From positions 1 through 64,000 of IMG/VR virus record IMGVR_UViG_3300030098_005194: a DNA stretch of 64,000 bases; one strand, written 5' to 3'. How positions within the stretch are numbered: the stretch's first letter is position 1; each line of letters starts with the position of its first letter. This DNA comes from a virus. The notes under the pieces were generated by a model. That model was given only the letters and a program-made list of their open reading frames with translations. It ran no database searches and was not told the DNA's origin. Positions 63,001 through 64,000 of this stretch are shown here, in pieces. Made by a program: the position numbers and the translations under genes.

Positions 63001-64000
63001 ATGCCAGCCCCTGAAACCTCCATTCCCACTGCTAAGGAAGAAGTGCTATCCATCGTGATGTGCCTTACACTGGTGGTTGAACCATCACTAACACCGCTAG
63101 TGTGATTGGTATCACAGGTAGCGTCTGTGAAAGTCCCCATTTGAGCATCAATCAAATCATAGATAGTAGTAGCGGCTCCACCAGTGCCGATGGCGGTGTC
63201 CCCGGCTGGCACGGTTTTCTCTACCATTAGACAAGCAACATTGTTTTCTGTTGCCATGCTAGCGCCACTCAAGTCTATGGCGTTGTAGTGTATCTCAACA
63301 TAAGGGGACATGTTGTAGTCAGAACCTGAAAGAGCTGGTACGTTTAGGATTGCCACCCTACTGGTCTTGCTTGGTCTTAGATGATGTGTTCTTACAGTTG
63401 AGTCTAGTGTTGCACCCTTGTCATGTATTGGAGCTTTTAGGAAGAAAGGAGTGAAGTCAAAATTAGTCCCACCTATCGCTATGAGCTTTCTCGTCCCATT
63501 AGCCGTGCTACCAGTGCTTTGATGGGAGTTGTAGATTGTGTTCACAGTGGTACTACTGACCACTCTATTGACTGTGAACCGGCCTATGTTTCTTAGAATG
63601 CTTACCTCTGTGTTTACGGGCAACTGCTCTGCTATACCTTGTTGTGAGTCAACGTAGAGAGCTTTGTATTTATCAGCCACACCATTGATTTCCATGTCTA
63701 TTATTTCCTCATTTGGCTTTGGTAGCATCCTGAGATAGTGGTGACCATCAACATGATTGAGAGTGTGACGCCCGGAGTGACCAATTGATAACTCAGTCGA
63801 TATGGTAGTGGGCCAAGTCACTGCGTAGGGATTGTTTGGTGAATCAGTGCTAATCGCCATTTGTGAGGAGTAGACAAAACCATGTTGTCCCAAAGGTCCT
63901 TCGTCTATAACCATCTGACCAGTTCTATCGATGGCCTTTGAGGAATAGTGTGGAGGCTGGTACGGTTTACCTGTACCAGAGTCTAACAGCAGGTCAGCCC
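48084..64000 (-). CDS. Giant structural protein, 5' end beyond window (at least 5,304 residues)
   Basis: The frame is open from the stop at 48084 past the first in-window ATG (63914) to base 64000 without a stop, so at least 5,304 residues are encoded and the start is unseen. Composition is Ser/Thr/Asn/Gly/Asp-rich and beta-dominated, with many Tyr/Phe/Pro, unlike a helical tape measure. Four copies of a FTDATCD module (separate entries) are spread through it. Other internal echoes are VFDAGLNV and VFDAGLGV. There is no transmembrane run and no enzyme motif that I can name. It heads the tail operon, so a large tail-tip, baseplate or surface-fibre scaffold is most likely. AT-rich patches around 50350-51250 and 53150-53500 suggest mosaic origin. 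Confidence 0.85.
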   Translation of the reverse strand, partial: ADLLLDSGTGKPYQPPHYSSKAIDRTGQMVIDEGPLGQHGFVYSSQMAISTDSPNNPYAVTWPTTISTELSIGHSGRHTLNHVDGHHYLRMLPKPNEEIIDMEINGVADKYKALYVDSQQGIAEQLPVNTEVSILRNIGRFTVNRVVSSTTVNTIYNSHQSTGSTANGTRKLIAIGGTNFDFTPFFLKAPIHDKGATLDSTVRTHHLRPSKTSRVAILNVPALSGSDYNMSPYVEIHYNAIDLSGASMATENNVACLMVEKTVPAGDTAIGTGGAATTIYDLIDAQMGTFTDATCDTNHTSGVSDGSTTSVRHITMDSTSSLAVGMEVSGAGIPSGASVSAINNSTTFTLSQNTTATNTNTTLTFTRVGLTLHAPGGYIDINTDDFTHKQELLNPHSLSGDNSEGFDADLTLDESLTPGSGYTPYASDTNTNTTPSVIEDSTSKTTTHESSFHKLFFDPLPSEKDLVDFSDFQRMDVVSSGTNAGEPDVLVTSSNSPIYESFDIIDNVEITTVDSNMRLIIHPSDRARTNQLHYAQDALNTKGTPNEVSIHYMMSRAKVKGVLEEDNVEGRSYTTVECWGLQNNIGSRNISAISSGSPDSNVVKEIEPNAPVVSVTLGGPGQGGVDTKPTFTKSPFSHKPFSTRRAYAVATKQFDYNHSSGAFIITVQPLNNQSSDMKSWGTFGFPNSGRVYFADGSSAKYDSRSLTTFTFSNATAGSGDFITSDGNEFTGILPLLKNIGATTNSATGITGVFAFNVTLFSEPDFGDESMIDNGTNVNDRMFQSLSDISHDYQLGTQYASTRALVEIPFFSNQFFNNPDSGTFVGPGNAFKIHLDATHTAHTYNPSPVGRRPKGIEPADREANSAYSISIAKGEHVPYSRIVKWDSSNRRIYVEDASKYPAPSASGSFKNLTSVPRYRRAFLSSGEWVVYSAVDTSNNYLTVPANLSYVFSTNFLNELRRSERLPLLVGLHDDTATAMASDVYTPSSDFENRGEYYYDQASAMTQGGNVDYGLRQYVSAVSFKSGPETNPHAPRVEPKRAKGEIVGIDIQRDNAEGGHTYVVSLSEEDFARFPNLGSRNSNTASGGTIGSLLYEAVVDVNGTEYRFHYYGHLDEISGTSSNTAIPNSAIVIAHYEKTGSYFTPSDLIGSEVVLKQRTRRIMYDEYIAAYAGGSFTNNIPPALSTVDPLYRELLNNIYFGAVFASSVSGGGGTTLTVTGTNSVNDLFDFNVRKDDKIFYKYADGLGDVRVGFLGTVTEHIADTNALKFEIDTTNLHSTVTTQLAADGGAQIGVLVNDFKDVDAVLNATWLNPYAPGGLRDGDTIWANMSYNNPHAVEGLFAKSRGVYNEGEVWSEFNGGEGTLAASNPRDSIPLENFLIGANALETARNYAQHVNRTIEENYVSLGLSASLAPTVAYVDPYLANEGHARVLLYDVVHDREFIAFQDIHMQVQSSADATHIGWNRHVVENTDTTMTDLAVSLPATNGAAPYAWTTQIDVANGFPSQNRYIRSTQQSKFIESAYAHDLANKQSDDLTGQTVYSDVFTDATCDTNHTSGLSDGSTTSVRHITMDSTSLLSIGMGVSGTGIPSGATISAINSSTVFTLSHDTTATNTNTTLTFTRTNNARINNYSRLFGKAHGHHVHVGFSINGAASNQSYSFSTPPRTQESVTTLNRAIDRHSLSRKSARSFIDSLVKFREVSGKSLRDPSTFFDTPDGTRVIPAFLCLKGIRSSSLDLSSHAEANQSSGLRGIKHLPQWTDMDFVRRLTIDAGEIAEKEGVVDVLSGVTEIVRKINQYGALNARMGKTVEVFDAGLNVTSTAIVGGGSAHDPAVWWDVNQAFTSTDSGTHMGYLRAHLGREVEDADGNIGHTIVIHSTVPGASGRNFCVWLDNSTSQTTYKPEFLIGHGGRWRNFWALPDEREGENMHPAPMPLDKNGRPFAPITTLKQYIDSDESGEDVVSVADIGTEEKTDFMSISDVISGKNHNSINRDSFDLEGSTSTLVNGLRIGKRAISRINFGGLVATGVPGWAPVAGTWGFGKNGESTYNARYGSSSTTRTYSSHISANMLDEENIGKGQLYGFRLRDHLGGEHGIRFIYSRRGQVFANTNTKTPDTLQDEICVFFDDRSSSQGGFTIGTSMMGSGDATGRLVSSFTDQSWRGARWNAKPAPEIAVRMSLAFASTSFTATLSAPYRFTDATCDYNNDPTITMDSTAFLVPGMAVSGTGIPTGATVSSITNATTFELSASTTGGSVTNGTLTFTHPHPDILGYLGFPLENGVLQMTDAVTSQDDEVGRVVSYERRDGNTFYNVQNAPATSGTDIKLVSPTINWSCLVTDELMSAVTAAAINKEDANSVTFFDCTSMYAADGRTFGEWGVTPDAIQIVAFNTERNVTPLSKLFSAVVAPDLGIQAAHLEFGEIQKAELTADGVWDFGTNDAFTDAEIDAGMRIDCGYIPKTLLEIRTKGVGPNTNTATPVFVDSDNNPVSTVAWRKNLTGESYTSVSGDHIIPKIDNPILQIDRSEFTDSNWATNNQFKTVTNAYHFLIPASSFVSGDASRSIGQKAVVYLDNEKYAVVESVNDSASFASNNSMKWFSDTEVNWPSTRPAQDEFLHLHLERKFAGIRSIGSVFSEPIVLFRGGKSSPDHSVPLFFGGGFSGVVMDVNDGSNNDYSQFYTHPYANGPTGTAGIQNANEISTSFAMLDCNAILAFFPGTALLNQHRASALPPFFNKDNVLSTDLDMGGTTYAAGVVKAKAVPLVLRFPHPTARYDDHVNGVDNKTTYLVFGPGQAFPIREETSVSNPKEPHPGRVITTGNSFSKVPLMTKAFHNHINNEDRDYLPPDKTEYLANAAYHWRAMVNWESPAGYPLGRTYKQRPSHGRMYGQMIWDESTFDDRTQPLRHTPFIGFGIAMAADTVFHMDGGFHPGGSWLDDQLTFNPPKNDARISVSGYSKINPTAFRVAGAMLKSIVTGSTTIADKDTDMEYIAVDATRCQNGEELATVLGAAINTFPGKGALKAIGGTHMPSMGNAMRQDRYGWIDIGAATGTYQNSSHPYYIESVATSNRDLLENLPASGWIRGDIDNSSTTNAASYACYFMKQIILSGTDFKARFYLAPNRKENASSPDANFLHDNGGVTPSSSKNLYVWSKSGVIRYDNESGSGREHMTQVHFSGIVDAVDRTKPVGAVGWHGERYSYLNSLKITTSVTKNTTTTNTTGYAAGLGAYHPFLNFSPYGSAGTVMNTYGQLPLIAPLFGSPESTPVIDGGQSATNQKGYIDSIYSNNTFSSYGRSYNYKDAEDAAPNNLFSDPTNYVMSHANTSNTSILPDELQKSQGVYTSAFLVVSYESELALVAKRDRDGTSAVGDWLYLRQEEDISDSGTTIWDDRIHGQDRYTAPANAGPNVEALIADGTTVPVDTIDANWIDDLFPTGGTPAYKYMHSAPSSDTKLSNATPDRAKTGDLIHDLDFSPGSFNLQSGEAERNVAEDKYSGTAYTAETGFSNQYWLSDVNGFQTQKKFAAKNFSVENIVWKRMDGGNLSLPTLDARGLGAVPFVTRVKSNTKYLTGEKIYGNVRFSFETTNSAMMPVLQAQEISQPQLSEKNIFNVKNILQIPNEEIQFEEILVVDDAGQEHVIEGGSPLGTIIRTFNLSQFTSQETTTVFDAGLGVFSNVTENKTGPALANSGLKPRLAVQLPNPDSIPGNLVVRSGFDPIQAYQNETFGSGGMQHPGDNSTRLSSFYDTTYGIGQGHPTYEEVGWEHYDPVNEKSKVGGLDVATLKNSYELHDRALFFHVTKMGHSSTHRYPNVYTTGSNSAANDVETQTLTFVSFSSGVVTVNAAPNVHVWKRTFTDATCDYNNSTSVSIDSTASLVIGMQVSGTGIPTGAIISSISNSTSFELSAATTGGSVTNGTLTFKETRDFGSREENDDRRYMRLYNPTTGESGVATYTGISGSTFTGVKADANFTTLAATSDTLLLVPSFYIPAGSNRFFAARRLRDHAEVSGNSPDMAHTEYITSVTNAYDRYTKPVMTPMPYPRMGHHYVNATQPMLPGHWAHPVYQSLYKKHRAEQNMLRQTMDGKILSDAIKASAENVPTKDDLSIGNSINPMEAEINFSAINAAPSGPSDLHGGAFTLMFETAVKWDGYGVLGSQGDAGTINKAGGHSITLQAASSYTLANHFPDPAEVGAYQIVIQPNLFSNQLGGADDTTYALTAQQVNTVIGIKHDESNTGAMTLVLARSTEADVRGCEVMINEMMLDINPDFGSQFTNIPKLLLYNPYGVNLNESPSFSRRGFPYSPMFSDSTPGVTLNVPWWSVLFADIASDDLSNDEGFRGLAQSAPHNYYSHSRSTYGSIGNTLTMQGYPTIYPDIYSHILQNTSNIPTCIVQSFNTSTRKITVDNASSFPSLPRFGKHLQYTGKDGKTYSAPYTSRSGFSASEINIPTIFTLPSTATSTNFLNNIFDGAEITLSSTYNTISENTYAKDRTKSIFATNLDDIKLGTRDTNNLNPPDAFLCLWHENLGRPYTIFSESTSRAWNAEPVDADRYNALPEHYETIHYHSATYAMSLGPFSLKVKAQRTTDATGGVHTVDANNDAGGASGSEFGSVLYNRYWPCGSRGGPQASSLEEYTIASASWSKPGDYDQMGLNWVDDDDDGSYSVSSGISSSTSDTKRRAFGYRIAVRQAYNRPRWGLLPARAVYEGTASGSAFNTTNYDSGPIIQMESHGSIPLTYTGILERSTNFTGMLNNDIAGHQVRYAQGRRMTRPFGTPLRTLRNPATDTSESITVQRDWWGDSEPKGITELSEASQYYLVDWWGNERGEDVRRAPVRGFGIRPAWDCGNAYKMGSNTPFDRIWNGGKPLFNVKNVIDSSGNVSVTADFTVPRFGGTQNDSNLNGSNNDLVDVFSPVHSLRVGCMGNGRGSRYPTSFNECIFTDVSVTDEKTGVVLSSNTSEPTLGAGFTRPRNDVLQADEIKRGISSKLSISEDGLLKPEANVGGRTDTIVGSSKHLEPISRTSPRIGIDAPLYDGLEENHVAITTEAHSLHTDRNMGQRVSLSASLQRDARTAANIDIPTSFSRQSDGSLASGILRFSHTNSFRPYGGSYILEVRSYAGSFDDTGWGKNNIASPTKSSNPYQNATRKLTTKPNNRTDKSVKFLIRPIRQLDNRHVEMYRLNDNLHSSSPQYTLGYLNFTSGGKYGYFNYEVDNPASSSFYVGSSNPNANGPYYPVVLFTSDYGTVSSQGPTIQTSEQSSFDNTDLTTGVGRLLVSENTLQHHRADSVRAGDFSVKPRFSQTLHPKGHKGDVTFGTDDHSGDSP
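52281..52478 (-). repeat. FTDATCD module, copy 4 (short form)
   Basis: 66 codons of the short form (FTDATCDYNNSTSVSIDST, GIPTGAIISSI, TTGGSVTNGTLTF). Clearly closer to copy 3 than to copies 1 and 2, so two duplication events are implied. Confidence 0.85.
57225..57425 (-). repeat. FTDATCD module, copy 3 (short form)
   Basis: 67 codons. Lacks the HTSG...TSVRH insert of the long form (FTDATCDYNNDPTITMDST, GIPTGATVSSI, TTGGSVTNGTLTF). Pairs with copy 4. Confidence 0.85.
59139..59372 (-). repeat. FTDATCD module, copy 2 (long form)
   Basis: 78 codons, differing from copy 1 at scattered positions only (for example SIGMGVSGTGIPSGATISAI). The high DNA similarity to copy 1, 3.7 kb away, suggests recent duplication or ongoing gene conversion. 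Confidence 0.85.
62898..63131 (-). repeat. FTDATCD module, copy 1 (long form)
   Basis: 78 codons: FTDATCDTNHTSG, VRHITMDSTSSL, VGMEVSGAGIPSGA, then a FTLSQNTTATNTNTTLTF ending. Same length as copy 2 and very similar even at DNA level. Beta-sandwich-like. Confidence 0.85.

Noticed and set aside
48084-64000. Giant protein as tail tape measure
   Set aside because: Tape measures are mainly helical with hydrophobic segments. This one is beta-type, Ser/Thr/Asn/Gly-rich with beta modules and no membrane-like stretch.

Overview
The window looks like part of the genome of a tailed DNA virus of a marine archaeon. The best match I can infer is the magrovirus-type viruses of uncultured Marine Group II Euryarchaeota (Poseidoniales). 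Three things point there. (1) The plus strand carries an archaeal/eukaryotic-type replication set: RFC small-subunit clamp loader, PCNA-like clamp, family B DNA polymerase, archaeo-eukaryotic primase, RecA/RadA-like ATPase, ERCC4 (XPF-like) nuclease, Cas4/RecB-like Fe-S nuclease, a candidate ssDNA-binding protein and a group II chaperonin (thermosome). (2) Operons are preceded by TATA-like boxes of archaeal type rather than -35/-10 boxes. (3) The minus strand carries marine-phage-like tail fibre and baseplate genes. No capsid, portal, terminase or tape-measure gene is visible here, so the genome continues outside the window. Host assignment is inference.

Layout. 1-721 is one unrecognised gene. 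722-1317 is non-coding and unusual: two adjacent G/C hairpins, a cluster of TACGC elements with a 10-bp tandem repeat, then an AT-rich stretch ending in a promoter. It is a candidate regulatory or origin region. 1318-22861 is a long plus-strand array of tightly packed (mostly ATGA-overlapping) genes. Most are unknown small acidic or zinc-ribbon proteins, but it also holds an SNF2 helicase, a PEP-synthase-like ATP-grasp/phosphohistidine protein, a tyrosine-phosphatase-like protein, a HipA/PI3K-like kinase, a predicted endonuclease and a ligase-like protein whose active-site lysine seems lost. 22899-33176 is the replication block, behind its own promoter. 33279-37911 holds a P-loop ATPase, a DEDDy exonuclease, the chaperonin and a cytosine-C5 DNA methyltransferase. 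37912-38717 holds a 224-bp non-coding gap and a run of very small genes.

At 38714 transcription converges. From there to the window end everything is on the minus strand: eight tail/baseplate-type genes, read from right to left. The last one is a giant open frame that enters from beyond base 64000 and is at least 5,304 residues long. It carries four copies of a beta-rich module. Three neighbouring fibre-type proteins share N-terminal, internal and C-terminal segments, and one has YadA-head-like repeats.

Regulation. Four boxes of the form TTTAARTA followed by an AAGACTAGA-like element (near 1288, 5801, 8802 and 22869) and one looser relative (33194) suggest a shared early promoter class. Two further 23-bp direct repeats (37910 and 38108) may be another promoter type. 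Coupled translation through ATGA/TAATG overlaps is the rule within operons.
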